Shown piece after piece: positions 9,833 through 19,876 of a DNA stretch of 64,000 nt. How positions within the stretch are numbered: the stretch's first letter is position 1; each line of letters starts with the position of its first letter. The DNA is from Sulfurimonas sp. (lineage in GTDB: Bacteria > Campylobacterota > Campylobacteria > Campylobacterales > Sulfurimonadaceae), in contig NZ_JBFHGL010000001.1 in NCBI RefSeq assembly GCF_041583195.1, forward strand, positions 124,001 to 188,000, written 5' to 3'. The notes below the pieces were generated by a model, which saw nothing but the letters and a program-made list of their open reading frames with translations, was not told the origin of the DNA and ran no database searches. Made by a program: the position numbers and the translations under genes.

Positions 9833-9895
9833 TTCAATCCCTTTTTTTTAGATAACTCTTTAAATTGTGATAAATATATCCAATTATTTATTAGT

Positions 9896-9901
9896 ATTAT
9901 A
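9896..9901 (-). promoter_or_regulatory. -10 box of the CZB receptor operon
   Basis: TATAAT on the minus strand about 64 nt before the GTG start at 9832, in the 97-nt gap after hemD. No convincing -35; the flanks are A/T-rich. Confidence 0.5.
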
Positions 9902-9929
9902 TAAATTTATACTATAAGCGTGTTATTAC

Positions 9930-10568
9930 TTAGTAATATAACTTAGCGGATTCTATACAAGATTCTATTGTTTTAAATTCTGAAATAACGTAATTGACGT
10001 TATTTGGAAGTACTTTTGCAGTTGTGTCACCAATAACAACTATTTTGTTATTTTTATTTATTTTATTTTGTTTTAAAAAGCATTTTACACTAGATGGAGA
10101 AGTAAATATTAATATTGAATCATCTTCAACTTTTATATCTAAAATCTCTTGTGAACAGCTACTCTCATAAAGCACGCTTTCATCAATGCTAAACCCTTGA
10201 TCGTTTAACTCTCTGACAAAACTGCTTGCTATCTCTTTTGCTCGCAAATACAACCACTTTATATTTTTTGGATACTTTTTAATAATTTTACTTAGGTCAT
10301 CCCCATAGCCGCTTCCACTTTCTAAAACATATCCACCAAGACTCTCATAAGATTCAGCAGTCTTAGATGATACACAAAGTGCTTTTTTATCTATAAATGA
10401 ATTTAAATCATATTGTTTTAATGCATTAACAGCTTGTTTTGAAGTAATGATCAGGTAGTCATATAATGAAAAGTCTATATCTGGTTTTAAAATGCTTATA
10501 TCTAAAGAGTTGATGCTTATCGCATCTGGATGTGAAGAAGTGGAAAAAAGATAAATATTTTTAGACAT
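9930..10568 (-). CDS. hemD: Uroporphyrinogen-III synthase
   Basis: HemD cyclises and inverts ring D of hydroxymethylbilane to give uroporphyrinogen III in heme synthesis. The 212-residue protein shows the two-lobed pattern of this divergent family: YDYLIITSKQAVNALKQY in the first lobe and ILIFTSPSSVKCFL, then KIVVIGDTTAKVL, in the second. The motif pairs TSKQAV and TSPSSV are the usual HemD landmarks. It lies 15 nt downstream of guaA on the minus strand. hemB and hemJ are also in this window but in separate units. HemD sequences diverge strongly, so the call rests on these motifs and on length. Confidence 0.85.
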   Translation of the reverse strand: MSKNIYLFSTSSHPDAISINSLDISILKPDIDFSLYDYLIITSKQAVNALKQYDLNSFIDKKALCVSSKTAESYESLGGYVLESGSGYGDDLSKIIKKYPKNIKWLYLRAKEIASSFVRELNDQGFSIDESVLYESSCSQEILDIKVEDDSILIFTSPSSVKCFLKQNKINKNNKIVVIGDTTAKVLPNNVNYVISEFKTIESCIESAKLYY

Positions 10569-10583
10569 GGGATAAGCTTTCGC

Positions 10584-12131
10584 TTACTCCCACTCAATTG
10601 TTGCAGGTGGTTTAGAACTAATGTCATATACCACACGGTTGATTCCATCAACCTCATTAATGATACGACGAGAGATTCTCTCTAACAGATCATGTGGAAG
10701 GTGTGCAAATGTAGCAGTCATACCATCAACAGCTTCTACAACACGTACACATACTGTATTATCATATGTACGGTTATCACCCATTACACCAACAGATTTT
10801 ACATTTAAAAGTACTGCAAATGCTTGCCATGTTTTAGTGTAGTATCCGCTTGCTTTTAATTCATCTAGTAAAATAACATCAGCTTCACGTAAAAGATCTA
10901 AATCTGGTCTATTTACATCACCCATAATTCTGATCGCAAGACCTGGTCCAGGGAATGGATGACGATTAATCATAGATTCTGGAAGTCCAAGCTCAAGTCC
11001 TATTTTACGCACCTCATCTTTGAATAGTTCGCGTAATGGCTCGATCAGTTCAAAATCCATCCAATCAGGTAAACCACCAACATTATGGTGAGATTTGATC
11101 ACTTCACTTGGACCGTTTACTGAGATAGACTCAATAACGTCGGGATATAGTGTACCTTGAGCTAAGAATTTAATTCCATCGTGCTTTTTAGCTTCTTGCT
11201 CAAATACCTCAATAAATGTATGTCCGATGATCTGACGTTTTTTCTCAGGATCACTAATTCCAGCAAGGCGGCTTAAAAACAGCTCAGATGCATCTGCTAC
11301 AACTAATGGAGCTTTTAGGTTTAATTTAAATATTTGCTCAACCTGCTCACGTTCACCTTTACGTAAAAGACCGTTGTCAACAAATACAGGGATCAGCTGA
11401 TCACCGATTGCTTCATAAAGCATTGCAGCAACAACAGAAGAATCAACTCCACCGCTTAATCCACAAAGAACTTTTCCTGTCCCTACTTTTTCACGAATGA
11501 TCTTGATCTGTTCTTTTAGGAAATGCTCCATTTTCCATTTTTCAGTTACTCCACAAATATTTTTTGCAAAGTTTCTAAGCATTAAATAACCCTCTTCTGA
11601 GTGTTGAACTTCAGGGTGATATTGCATTGCATATACATTTTTTTCTTCATTTGCGATAGCAGCAAACGGAGAATTATCACTTGTTGCAATAGGTTTAAAA
11701 CCTTCAGGAAGTTCATCTACACGATCGGAGTGGCTCATCCAAACTATGCGTCCGTTTTCACAGTCTTTCAAAAGAGGTGAACAGTGTTCAGGCTCAACTA
11801 TGTTTAGTTCAGCTTTACCATACTCATGATGATCACTTCTTATAACGCTACCACCAAAATCAACAGCAATTCTTTGCATACCGTAACAGATACCAAGAAC
11901 AGGGATTCCCATTTTATAAACTTCTTGATCTACTTCATAAGCATTTTCGCTATATACTGAAGATGGACCACCACTAAGAATAATCCCTTTTGGGTTTTTT
12001 GCTTTAATATCTTCTGCTGATGTATGATAAGGAAGAATTTCACAATATATCTTATCTTCACGTAATCTACGTGCGATTAATTGTGTATATTGAGAACCAA
12101 AATCTAAAACTATGATGCTAACATTTGTCAT
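10584..12131 (-). CDS. guaA: GMP synthase (glutamine-hydrolysing)
   Basis: GuaA converts XMP to GMP with ATP and glutamine. The 515-residue protein has the class I amidotransferase domain with nucleophile Cys82 (GICYGMQ) and the partners His172/Glu174 ([10 protein letters not shown]). The ATP pyrophosphatase P-loop follows at about 225-232 (LSGGVDSS), and the C-terminal dimerisation domain ends in the conserved PPATIEWE. Length and motifs are fully canonical. An AAGG ribosome binding site precedes the ATG. hemD follows after 15 nt. Confidence 0.97.
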   Translation of the reverse strand: MTNVSIIVLDFGSQYTQLIARRLREDKIYCEILPYHTSAEDIKAKNPKGIILSGGPSSVYSENAYEVDQEVYKMGIPVLGICYGMQRIAVDFGGSVIRSDHHEYGKAELNIVEPEHCSPLLKDCENGRIVWMSHSDRVDELPEGFKPIATSDNSPFAAIANEEKNVYAMQYHPEVQHSEEGYLMLRNFAKNICGVTEKWKMEHFLKEQIKIIREKVGTGKVLCGLSGGVDSSVVAAMLYEAIGDQLIPVFVDNGLLRKGEREQVEQIFKLNLKAPLVVADASELFLSRLAGISDPEKKRQIIGHTFIEVFEQEAKKHDGIKFLAQGTLYPDVIESISVNGPSEVIKSHHNVGGLPDWMDFELIEPLRELFKDEVRKIGLELGLPESMINRHPFPGPGLAIRIMGDVNRPDLDLLREADVILLDELKASGYYTKTWQAFAVLLNVKSVGVMGDNRTYDNTVCVRVVEAVDGMTATFAHLPHDLLERISRRIINEVDGINRVVYDISSKPPATIEWE

Positions 12132-12212
12132 TTAAATGCCTTTTGAAAAATAAATAATTTTGAAAGGATACTATAAAAAAGATTAAGAATTAATATAAAG
12201 GGAAGTTTACTC

Positions 12213-12238
12213 AGATAAAAGGATTTTTCCTTTTATCT
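12213..12238. terminator. Perfect 11-bp inverted repeat downstream of nhaD
   Basis: AGATAAAAGGA, a TTTT loop, then TCCTTTTATCT: a perfect stem 13 nt beyond the nhaD stop codon. It has no separate U-tract on either strand, so it may be a weak terminator or an RNA 3'-end stabiliser for the nadB-nhaD transcript. Confidence 0.5.
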
Positions 12239-12250
12239 AAAAATTATTAG

Positions 12251-13636
12251 CTACGCACCAATACCGAACATTTGAAATTGAACATACCATACAACTATTG
12301 AAACGATGTATCCTATTAGTATAGTCCATGCATATTTCATGTGTGCACCGAATGTATATACACCAGGTAATTTACCCATTACACCAACACCTGCAGCAGA
12401 ACCAAAAGATATTAAACTTCCACCAACACCAGCTGTTAATGTAACCAACATCCATTGTGCGTGAGCCATATCAGGATTTGCTTTAAGTACTGCAGACATA
12501 ACAGGAACGTTATCAACGATTGCTGAAAGAAATCCAACACCTATATTTGATGCTGTTGGACCTAATACTGACGGCTCGTATACCACAGAAGCCAATGCTA
12601 ACCAACCTATAAAATATAGTGCTCCTACAGCAGCTAAAATACCGAAGAAAAACATTAAAGTATTGTTCTCAATCTTACTCATAGAAGAGAAAACATCAAA
12701 ATGCCCTTTTCCATGAACTCTTTTTAGGTTATATGCATATATTTTTAATAGTGCAAGACCAAACATCATACCCCACATTGCAGGTAGATGTAGAACTTGG
12801 TGAGACATTACAGCTGAGAATATTGTAAATACACCAAGTCCCATTACTACTTTAGCACCGTTCATCATCTCAGGTTTAGTCTCTTTAGAAGCATCAAACG
12901 GAGGTACTTCATTTGGTACCACTTTAGATAATAAATATGCAGTTATTAAATAACCTAAAATAGAAGCAGGGAATAAAAATAAGAAGTCACTAAAAGCACC
13001 CTTACCCGCAGTCCATGCCATAAGAGTTGTAATATCACCAAACGGAGACCATGCACCACCAGCATTTGCTGCTACAACTATATTAATTGCACCAGGAACT
13101 AAAAACTCTTTTCTCTCACGTTCAATTGTAATTAGTACAGTTGATAAAATAAGAGCTGTAGTTAAGTTATCCGCTACAGGAGATATAAAAAATGCCAATA
13201 TACCAGTTACCCAGAAGAGTTTTCTATATGTATAACCTTTAGATACTAAGTTGTATTTTAACCTATCAAATACTCCCATATGTATCATAGATTCTATATA
13301 TGTCATAGCAACAAATAAGAAGAAGAAAATTTCCGCGATCTCTAAAATAAGATGCTGAGCTTGTGTATGAACAAGGTCCATATCCATACCGTTTATAGCA
13401 TAATATAATGCTATAAGCATAAACATAAACGTACCGATTAATAAAGCAGGTTTAGCTTTATCGATATGGTAATGTTCCTCCATAGCTACAAAGTAATAAC
13501 CTATTATAAATATCGCTAAAGCAGCAATACCAACCCATGTAAATGTAAGATCCGGTATAGCACCACCAGAATCTCCACCACTAGCCATAGCTAACGCACT
13601 TGTTAAACTAAGCATACTTAAAATCCTTAAAAACAT
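12251..13636 (-). CDS. nhaD: Na+/H+ antiporter, NhaD family
   Basis: NhaD exchanges cytoplasmic sodium for protons across the inner membrane, a salt and pH homeostasis function common in marine bacteria. The 461-residue protein has many hydrophobic helices and the family landmarks FFISPVADNLTTALILSTVL and NAGGAWSPFGDITTLMAW. Its late helices are Gly-rich (VGFLSAIVDNVPVMSAV and GGSLISFGSAAGVGVMG). The N-terminus (MFLRILSMLSLTSALAMASG) looks like a cleavable signal sequence, as I recall for some marine NhaD proteins. The start overlaps the nadB stop in a TAATG junction, so it is translationally coupled to nadB; there is no metabolic link between the two that I know of. Confidence 0.92.
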   Translation of the reverse strand: MFLRILSMLSLTSALAMASGGDSGGAIPDLTFTWVGIAALAIFIIGYYFVAMEEHYHIDKAKPALLIGTFMFMLIALYYAINGMDMDLVHTQAQHLILEIAEIFFFLFVAMTYIESMIHMGVFDRLKYNLVSKGYTYRKLFWVTGILAFFISPVADNLTTALILSTVLITIERERKEFLVPGAINIVVAANAGGAWSPFGDITTLMAWTAGKGAFSDFLFLFPASILGYLITAYLLSKVVPNEVPPFDASKETKPEMMNGAKVVMGLGVFTIFSAVMSHQVLHLPAMWGMMFGLALLKIYAYNLKRVHGKGHFDVFSSMSKIENNTLMFFFGILAAVGALYFIGWLALASVVYEPSVLGPTASNIGVGFLSAIVDNVPVMSAVLKANPDMAHAQWMLVTLTAGVGGSLISFGSAAGVGVMGKLPGVYTFGAHMKYAWTILIGYIVSIVVWYVQFQMFGIGA

Positions 13637-15093
13637 TAATTCTCCTCATTGTGAATGGTGTGAACACCAATTGACTCTTCCCGCGCCAAAGCTGATTCCA
13701 CAATCTCTTTGGCTGTAAGTAATCTTAACTTCAGAAGTTTACCAATTTTTTCATTTAAAAGTGCATTAATTTGCTCTTTTGCTTCAGACAAACCTTTTTT
13801 TGTTCTAACGATAGAGACATATTTCCACATAATCTCTCTAAGTTTATTTTTCTTCTCTTTATCATCTTTAAGACTCATAATATCATTTTCAATATCAAAC
13901 TCTATAAACTCATCATCTTTTTGTTCATGAAAATGCTCAAGTATGTCTTTTACAGCCTCTTTTGCGAAAACTAAACCTTCTAACAGTGAATTTGAAGCAA
14001 GCCTATTTGCACCGTGTACTTTTACAGATGCTACCTCACCTATTGCATAAAGATTTTTAACACTTGGAACTGCACCGTTTAAATCTGTTTTAATTCCACC
14101 TATAGAGTAGTGAAAAGCCGGTGAAATAGGTACTTTTTGCACGGGAACATTAAAACCTAAATCTTGCAGGTTTTTATATATATTTGGAAATCTATTTATA
14201 AAATATTTGAAATCAAAATTTCTCATATTCAAATAGACTTTATAACCTGTTTTCTGTGTATAATCATAGATACTTTTACTGACAATATCACGTGATGCAA
14301 GTTCACCACGCTCATCATATTCAAATAAAAATCTTTTACCGTACTCATCTTCAATAGTAGCACCCTCACCTCTTAAGGCCTCAGTTAAAAGTACTTTTTG
14401 AGCAAAAGAGTTTTGTACAAAAACAGTAGGATGAAACTGCGTCATCTCCATATGTTCAAGCTCAATGCCTTTAATAACACAAAGTCCCTGCATGTCAGCA
14501 CTAATAGTTGGTGCGTTTGTATGGTACTCGTAAAGTGAACCTATACCACCGCTTGCAATGATGACATTTTTTGCATATATATTTCGAAGTTCACGATCTT
14601 CAAGTATTGTAACACCGTGACATTTTCCATCTTTAATCAGCAGATCAACTACACGGGTTTGTCCAAACATAGGATGAGGGTTTAGAGAAAGAAGAAAATG
14701 GTGTAAGTAACGTCCTGTAGCATCACCGCCAGCATGTAATATTCTAGAAGTAGAATGTGCAGCTTCTTTTGTATAAGCTAATGAACCGTCTTCATTTGTA
14801 TCAAATTCAAATCCAAGATCGATGATATTATCAATAGCAGCTTTAGAATTTTTTGATAAAACTTCAACAGCTTTTTCATCGCACAATCCATCACCTGCAT
14901 CAAGTGTATCTTTAATATGCAAAGGTATATCTTCTTCATCTTTTGCAAGAGCCACTCCACCTTGTGCATAAAAACTATTACATTTAAAAGTCTCACGCTT
15001 ATTGATAATAAGTACTTTTTTATTTTTTGGAAGGTTTACGGCTGCATAAAGCCCGGCTACCCCTGCCCCAATGATTATTACATCATATCTCAT
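13636..15093 (-). CDS. nadB: L-aspartate oxidase
   Basis: NadB oxidises aspartate to iminoaspartate, the first step of de novo NAD synthesis, using FAD with oxygen or fumarate as acceptor. The 485-residue protein begins with the FAD dinucleotide fold (VIIGAGVAGLYAAVNL). It has SFYAQGGVALA, the active-site region THPTVF-like (MTQFHPTVFVQ), RGEGATIEDEYGKRF and the FAD-binding end GANRLASNSLLEGLVF. The C-terminal helical region is present. The start ATG overlaps the stop of a small upstream lipoprotein gene (TGATG), and the stop overlaps the nhaD start (TAATG), indicating a three-gene operon. Confidence 0.95.
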   Translation of the reverse strand: MRYDVIIIGAGVAGLYAAVNLPKNKKVLIINKRETFKCNSFYAQGGVALAKDEEDIPLHIKDTLDAGDGLCDEKAVEVLSKNSKAAIDNIIDLGFEFDTNEDGSLAYTKEAAHSTSRILHAGGDATGRYLHHFLLSLNPHPMFGQTRVVDLLIKDGKCHGVTILEDRELRNIYAKNVIIASGGIGSLYEYHTNAPTISADMQGLCVIKGIELEHMEMTQFHPTVFVQNSFAQKVLLTEALRGEGATIEDEYGKRFLFEYDERGELASRDIVSKSIYDYTQKTGYKVYLNMRNFDFKYFINRFPNIYKNLQDLGFNVPVQKVPISPAFHYSIGGIKTDLNGAVPSVKNLYAIGEVASVKVHGANRLASNSLLEGLVFAKEAVKDILEHFHEQKDDEFIEFDIENDIMSLKDDKEKKNKLREIMWKYVSIVRTKKGLSEAKEQINALLNEKIGKLLKLRLLTAKEIVESALAREESIGVHTIHNEEN

Positions 15094-15251
15094 CAGTTTG
15101 TCTCTTTTTCATTTGTTGTTTCAGCTACAGGTATAACCACACTATCTTGATAATATGGTGGTTTTTTTACACCACATCCACTAAAACTAAACAAAAATAT
15201 AGCTATAATAATTTTATGAAAAATGCTTCTCAGATTATAAATATTATTCAA
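15093..15251 (-). CDS. Small lipoprotein with TTG start (LptM/YifL-like)
   Basis: A 52-residue frame I translated by hand: TTG start at 15251 with GAGG 7 nt upstream. After a short basic N-terminus comes a hydrophobic stretch and a lipobox ([19 protein letters not shown]), with Cys26 as the lipidation site. The mature tail runs PPYYQDSVVIPVAE. The GCGVKKPPYY segment resembles LptM/YifL, the tiny outer-membrane lipoprotein that supports LptD maturation, but the similarity is short. Its TGA overlaps the nadB ATG (TGATG), strong evidence that it is translated. It overlaps, on the opposite strand, the start of the DUF721-like gene. An ATT or ATA start closer to the hydrophobic part is an alternative. 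Confidence 0.65.
   Translation of the reverse strand: MNNIYNLRSIFHKIIIAIFLFSFSGCGVKKPPYYQDSVVIPVAETTNEKETN
15204..15209 (+). promoter_or_regulatory. -10 box implying a leaderless start for the DUF721-like gene
   Basis: TATAAT ends 6 nt before the ATG at 15216, so transcription should begin at or next to the A of the start codon. No ribosome binding site is visible upstream, consistent with a leaderless mRNA. Confidence 0.5.
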
Positions 15252-15659
15252 AGTAAACCTCAATTTTCAAAACTTTCAAAAGTGAAGTGCATAAAAAGAA
15301 TACAATCACTTTTTACTCCGCCAGTTCAAAAGATGATTAACTTTGCATATTTTAAACAAGATACGCTATTTTTTGTATTCAATCATCCAGCCGGCAAACA
15401 AGAGTTTGATAATAGTATAGAAAATATTAAAAGCGCTTTAAAGTTCCATATGCCCGATGAATGTAGTGATACAACTGTTTCCGATATAAAAGCATTTGTA
15501 ACCCATACTCCTAAAATAAAACAAGAAGCACCAAAAGTTGTACAACAAACATATAAAGAGCGCTCTAGCGGAGAGTTTGAGATAAACATAAAAAACAAAG
15601 AATTAAATGATCTAGTTAAAAGTATCAGGGATATCATAAAAAACAATGACACTAAGTGA
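15216..15659 (+). CDS. DUF721/DciA-like hypothetical protein
   Basis: A 147-residue protein starting at the ATG at 15216 ([11 protein letters not shown]). The frame stays open upstream to 15147, but those codons hold no conserved-looking sequence, and a TATAAT box directly precedes 15216. The segment [20 protein letters not shown] followed by helix [16 protein letters not shown] matches the alpha-beta pattern of DUF721 (DciA) proteins, which load or interact with the replicative helicase in bacteria lacking DnaC. The match is weak. The end overlaps uvrC by 14 nt, so the two are probably co-transcribed. The C-terminal half is polar and probably flexible. Function remains open. Confidence 0.6.
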   Translation: MKNASQIINIIQSKPQFSKLSKVKCIKRIQSLFTPPVQKMINFAYFKQDTLFFVFNHPAGKQEFDNSIENIKSALKFHMPDECSDTTVSDIKAFVTHTPKIKQEAPKVVQQTYKERSSGEFEINIKNKELNDLVKSIRDIIKNNDTK

Positions 15660-17445
15660 AACTATACAACAGTTACCACCTTCTTCAGGGATATACCAGT
15701 ATTTTGATGAAAACGGTAAACTCCTATATGTAGGTAAAGCAAAAAACTTAAAAAATCGTGTAAAAAGTTATTTCTCTTTTACACCTGATCTTAGACCAAG
15801 TTCAAATCTCTCATACAGAATAGAGAGTATGATCAAACAAACAGTCTCACTCAACTATATAGTTGTAAATACCGAGCATGACGCGCTAATACTCGAAAAC
15901 TCGCTGATCAAACAGCTAAATCCAAAATATAACATCTTACTGAGAGATGATAAGACATATCCGTACATCTACATAGATTACTCAGAGAAATATCCGAGAT
16001 TTGATATAACAAGAAAAATAATCGATGCCAAAGATATAACTTATTTTGGTCCATATTCAGTTGCAGCCAGAGATATTTTAAACTCTATATATGAACTTTG
16101 TAAGCTTGTCCAAAAAAAAAGATGCTTAAAATCAAAAAAACTTTGTTTGTACTATCAGATCGATAAGTGTCTTGGTCCTTGTGAAAACGACATACCAAAA
16201 GAGATTTATCAAAAAGAGATAGATAAAGCGATAAAACTAATAAAAAACAAATCAAAACTAACGCAGGAACTCTCAAAGAAAATGGAGTTTTATGCAGAGG
16301 AATTAAGGTTTGAAGAAGCCGCAGAATTAAGAGACAGATGTGAGAGAATCTCCAGAAGCGAGATTAAAAGCGATATTGATTTTGCATCAAATGAAAACTA
16401 CGATATTTTTGCTATAGCACACAGTGAAAAGAGATTGGTAACACTTAAAATATTTATGCGTAACGGAAAAATAATTTCATCATCCCATAATGTTACAAGT
16501 TTAAATAACGGTTTTGACAAGGATGAGATTTTACATAGAGTTTTAGTTGAATATTATCAAGATAAACCACCGATCATTGCACCTATACTAATTCAAGAAA
16601 GTTTTGAAGATCAAGAAGATATTGAAAACTATCTGAGTGATATTTTTAAAAAGAAAGCCCAAATTATCGTCCCACAAAAAGGAAAGAAAAAACAACTTAT
16701 AGATTTAGCTGTTTTAAATGCCCTAGAGATTTTAAAAAATGATAAAAAAACAGTTAATATGGAAACGGAAGAGAAGGTTGCAGAACTGTTCAGATTAGAA
16801 AGAACTCCAGAACGTATAGAATGTTTTGACAATTCACATATGGCAGGTATGGCTACTGTTGGAGCTATGGTTGTATATGAGAATGCAAAATTTGATAAAA
16901 AATCTTACAGGACTTATCATTTAGATGCAAAAGATGAGTACTCACAAATGAGGGAGACTTTATCAAGGCGAGTTAATAGTTTTGAAAAATCTTCTCCACC
17001 TGATCTATGGGTACTAGATGGCGGAGCTACACTTTTAAAGTTAGCACTTGAAATTTTAGATTCAAACGGTATTAGTTTAGACGTAATAGCAATTTCAAAA
17101 GAGAAAGTAGATGAAAAAGCTCATCGTGCAAAAGGCAAAGCTAACGATATTATATATACAAAAGATGATGTGTTTAGGTTACAACCAAGTGATAAAAGAC
17201 TTCAATGGGTTCAAAGATTAAGGGATGAAGCACATAGATGTGCAATAAACTTTCATAAGAAAACAAAACTTAAAATGGATCAAGAGAGTAAACTGTTAAA
17301 TTTAAATGGAATATCACAGGCTAAAATAAAAAAGCTGCTTAATCATTACGGTACATTTGAACAAATAAAAATATTATCACATGAAGAAATAAGCGCTATT
17401 TTAAATGAAAAAGATGCAAATATTATAAAAAATCTATACAAATAA
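15646..17445 (+). CDS. uvrC: Excinuclease ABC subunit C
   Basis: UvrC makes both incisions flanking a lesion in nucleotide excision repair. The 599-residue protein has the N-terminal GIY-YIG nuclease ([20 protein letters not shown] with KNRVKSYF), a cysteine-rich segment ([21 protein letters not shown] region) and the UvrB-interacting UVR helix ([15 protein letters not shown]). The RNase H-like endonuclease core ([20 protein letters not shown], then [11 protein letters not shown]) and C-terminal helix-hairpin-helix motifs ([20 protein letters not shown]) complete it. All parts are present. It overlaps the DUF721-like gene by 14 nt. Confidence 0.96.
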   Translation: MTLSETIQQLPPSSGIYQYFDENGKLLYVGKAKNLKNRVKSYFSFTPDLRPSSNLSYRIESMIKQTVSLNYIVVNTEHDALILENSLIKQLNPKYNILLRDDKTYPYIYIDYSEKYPRFDITRKIIDAKDITYFGPYSVAARDILNSIYELCKLVQKKRCLKSKKLCLYYQIDKCLGPCENDIPKEIYQKEIDKAIKLIKNKSKLTQELSKKMEFYAEELRFEEAAELRDRCERISRSEIKSDIDFASNENYDIFAIAHSEKRLVTLKIFMRNGKIISSSHNVTSLNNGFDKDEILHRVLVEYYQDKPPIIAPILIQESFEDQEDIENYLSDIFKKKAQIIVPQKGKKKQLIDLAVLNALEILKNDKKTVNMETEEKVAELFRLERTPERIECFDNSHMAGMATVGAMVVYENAKFDKKSYRTYHLDAKDEYSQMRETLSRRVNSFEKSSPPDLWVLDGGATLLKLALEILDSNGISLDVIAISKEKVDEKAHRAKGKANDIIYTKDDVFRLQPSDKRLQWVQRLRDEAHRCAINFHKKTKLKMDQESKLLNLNGISQAKIKKLLNHYGTFEQIKILSHEEISAILNEKDANIIKNLYK

Positions 17446-17516
17446 GTTTCATTTTGTAAGTTTTATGATAACATTAAGCAAATTTAATTCTGCAAAATTA
17501 ATATAAGGTTCTTATA

Positions 17517-17930
17517 ATGACTAAAGTAACCCCTATCAATGAAGAATATGTTCACGCAGGTAAAGCGATAATATCTCAAACAGATCTTTCTGGTAAAATC
17601 ATATATGCTAACAGTGCTTTTTATGAAGCTTCAGGCTATGCCAATGAACAAGTCATAGGTTCAACCTATGATATTATCCGTCATCCAGACATGCCTAAAA
17701 TAATTTTTGAAAAACTATGGCATTCAATAAATGATGGACAAGCTTGGACAGGCCTTGTTAAAAACTTAAGAAGTGACGGTCGATACTATTGGGATGATTT
17801 AAGTGTACTACCTGTAAAAAACGATGATGGGGAAATTGTAAGCTTTATATCGGTTTCAAGACAGGCTTCGAAAAAAAATATTCAAGAAAACGAAGTTCTG
17901 TATCAAAAAATGCTAAGTTCAGAAGTATAA
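17517..17930 (+). CDS. Single PAS-domain sensor protein (Aer-type PAS)
   Basis: A 137-residue protein that is almost entirely one PAS domain: ISQTDLSGKIIYANSAFYEA, YDIIRHPDMPKIIFEKLWHS and WTGLVKNLRSDGRYYWDDLS are typical of the Aer-type PAS found in energy-taxis receptors, which bind FAD or heme. No output domain or membrane segment is present. It is the first gene of a four-gene signalling cassette, 16 nt before the HPt protein gene, with an AAGG ribosome binding site. I infer it supplies a redox input to the downstream kinase by direct contact; the ligand cannot be determined from sequence. Confidence 0.82.
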   Translation: MTKVTPINEEYVHAGKAIISQTDLSGKIIYANSAFYEASGYANEQVIGSTYDIIRHPDMPKIIFEKLWHSINDGQAWTGLVKNLRSDGRYYWDDLSVLPVKNDDGEIVSFISVSRQASKKNIQENEVLYQKMLSSEV

Positions 17931-17946
17931 AAAAAGAGGCTATAGA

Positions 17947-19875
17947 ATGATTATATATAATAACAACAGAGAATTTATAGGAATAGATGAAGAGAACTTA
18001 AAATCATTAGGTTATCCAAGTTTTACATCTTTATTATCGGAAGCTGCAGATTTTGCAGATCTATTTGTAAAAGTACCAGGTCATGTTCATAACTTTAAAC
18101 ACGTTCACTGGATAGACTTTATTCTTTGTGCTACAGATAAAAATTCGTCTAAAGCTATAATACATGCTAACGGAAAAAGTTTTAGCTGTGTTCTAGATAT
18201 AAAAACGATCTACTTAACTTCAGCACCTACAAAACAGTCATATAATATAACCTTAAACAACTTAAGAGCATTGAGTGCTGAAGAACTTCAAGGCATATCA
18301 GGTGAACTTCAATCAAGACCTGCTCCTGTAGCAGCTCCTGTAACACCTGCACCTATTGTAGAACAAGAGCCTGAAGAGGAAGAAATTGAAGTAAAAACTC
18401 CAACTGAAGCTAGTCAAAGTGATGAAATAGATATTTCTGAGGAAATAGATATTGATAAATTACCTGAACTAGAAACTTCAGCAGTTGAACAAGATCCATA
18501 TGAAGTGGAAGATGAATTTAATCTAGATGTATTTGAAGTGAGTGATGAAGATTTAGAAAAAATCGGTGAAGCTGAAACTACTGAAACTCAAATGACAAGG
18601 GAAGATCTTCACGAAAACCTTCATGAACATGTAGCTATCGATGAAGACTTAGAAGAAACTATAGAAGAAGAGATACCTGAGATTGTTGAAGTTGAAGAGG
18701 ACTTAAGTCTAGCTACTGATGAAGTGTCTGCTGAGGGTGAAGGCGAAGAAGATGAATATGTTTTTGACATCCAAGAAACTGCAGATGCTTTAGAGATGGA
18801 TGTTGCAACAATTCAAGACTTCGTTAACGATTTCATTGATCAGGCTAAAGACTTTAAACCTAAACTATATGAAGCTGTAGAACATGATGATATGATTGAG
18901 TTAAAATCTCTTTCACACCAATTAAAAGGTGTTGCAGCCAACCTGAGAATCCATGATGCCCAAGATATACTAATTCAAATAAATAAAGCTGAAGATTTCA
19001 CACATTCTACTCAAGACTTAGATAAATTCTATAGAATTATTTCAAAGCTAGCAGGAGAAGAACCTGAAGTTAAAGCTAAAGTAGCAACTCCTACTCCTGC
19101 GGTAGAAGATCCTATTATAGAAGAACAGCCGGCTGATATTAATGAAGAAACTCTTGATATAGATGATATTGATACACCTGAAATAGATGAAGATGCTTTA
19201 GAAATCAATGATGACGAAGATGAAGCTCTTGAAATAGCTGATATTGATACACCTGAAATAGATGAAGATGCTTTAGAAATCAATGATGACGAAGAAGATG
19301 CTCTTGAAATAGCTGATATTGATACACCTGAAATTGATGAAGATGTTTTAGAAATCAATGATGACGAAGAAGATGCTCTTGAAATAGCTGATATTGATAC
19401 ACCTGAAATTGATGAAGATGTTTTAGAAATCAATGATGACGAAGAAGATGCTCTTGAAATAGCTGAAGATGATTTTGACCTATTAGATGAAGAACAAAAT
19501 GAGCTAATAGGTGCTAATCAACAAAATGATATTTTAGATGAGATTGAAGAACTTAAACCTGCACAGACATATAATAAAATGAGTGTAGCTAACGAGATTG
19601 GGTTAGATGAAGAGAGCTTTAACGAACTATTTGAAGATTTTTCAAATGAAAGTAAAGCACTTGTTTTAGAAGCTCAAGAAGCTATAGAAGCAAATGATGC
19701 ACAAAAATGGCAACATGCTGCTGTTAAGCTCAAAGGTATGAGTGATAATATGAGAGTTACCTCTTTTAAATCTGATATAGAAGCTCTTATAACTATTCAA
19801 GACAGTTCAGATGCCCAGAAATCACTAAATAAAATCAATGAAACTCTCTTAAGCATAATAGAGACAAAGGATTAA
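17947..19875 (+). CDS. Dual HPt-like scaffold protein with acidic tandem-repeat linker
   Basis: A 642-residue protein. Residues 1-115 form an unrecognised N-terminal domain ([20 protein letters not shown]). A Pro/Glu-rich linker follows, then an HPt domain with phospho-acceptor His324 ([15 protein letters not shown]). A very acidic linker holds four 25-residue repeats ([17 protein letters not shown] type, 19165-19464), and a second HPt-like domain lies at about 560-640. In the second domain the residue aligned with the phospho-His is Val593 ([15 protein letters not shown], His590 lies three earlier), so it is probably inactive. It sits 1 nt upstream of the hybrid kinase gene. Role inferred: phosphotransfer hub between kinase and response regulator, with the repeats as a flexible spacer. 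I know no named family with this layout. Confidence 0.75.
   Translation: MIIYNNNREFIGIDEENLKSLGYPSFTSLLSEAADFADLFVKVPGHVHNFKHVHWIDFILCATDKNSSKAIIHANGKSFSCVLDIKTIYLTSAPTKQSYNITLNNLRALSAEELQGISGELQSRPAPVAAPVTPAPIVEQEPEEEEIEVKTPTEASQSDEIDISEEIDIDKLPELETSAVEQDPYEVEDEFNLDVFEVSDEDLEKIGEAETTETQMTREDLHENLHEHVAIDEDLEETIEEEIPEIVEVEEDLSLATDEVSAEGEGEEDEYVFDIQETADALEMDVATIQDFVNDFIDQAKDFKPKLYEAVEHDDMIELKSLSHQLKGVAANLRIHDAQDILIQINKAEDFTHSTQDLDKFYRIISKLAGEEPEVKAKVATPTPAVEDPIIEEQPADINEETLDIDDIDTPEIDEDALEINDDEDEALEIADIDTPEIDEDALEINDDEEDALEIADIDTPEIDEDVLEINDDEEDALEIADIDTPEIDEDVLEINDDEEDALEIAEDDFDLLDEEQNELIGANQQNDILDEIEELKPAQTYNKMSVANEIGLDEESFNELFEDFSNESKALVLEAQEAIEANDAQKWQHAAVKLKGMSDNMRVTSFKSDIEALITIQDSSDAQKSLNKINETLLSIIETKD
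19165..19464 (+). repeat. Four tandem 75-bp repeats inside the HPt gene
   Basis: Units at 19165-19239, 19240-19314, 19315-19389 and 19390-19464, each 25 codons. Units 3 and 4 are identical over all 75 bases; units 1 and 2 differ from them at a few positions. The length is a multiple of three, so copy-number change would alter the acidic linker without shifting frame. The near-identity suggests recent expansion. Confidence 0.95.
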
Positions 19876-19876
19876 T

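Noticed and set aside
15147-15215. N-terminal extension of the DUF721-like protein.
   Set aside because: Codons there read MIIWWFFYTTST, lie over the antisense lipoprotein gene, and precede the likely promoter at 15204.
19029-19433. Long minus-strand frame of 134 codons opposite the HPt repeats, Ser/Ile-rich and repetitive.
   Set aside because: It is the antisense image of the acidic repeats; its composition mirrors Asp/Glu codons and it has no ribosome binding site.
19165-19464. Regular repeats considered as a CRISPR array.
   Set aside because: Units are directly adjacent without spacers, 75 bp long, and keep reading frame in a coding gene.
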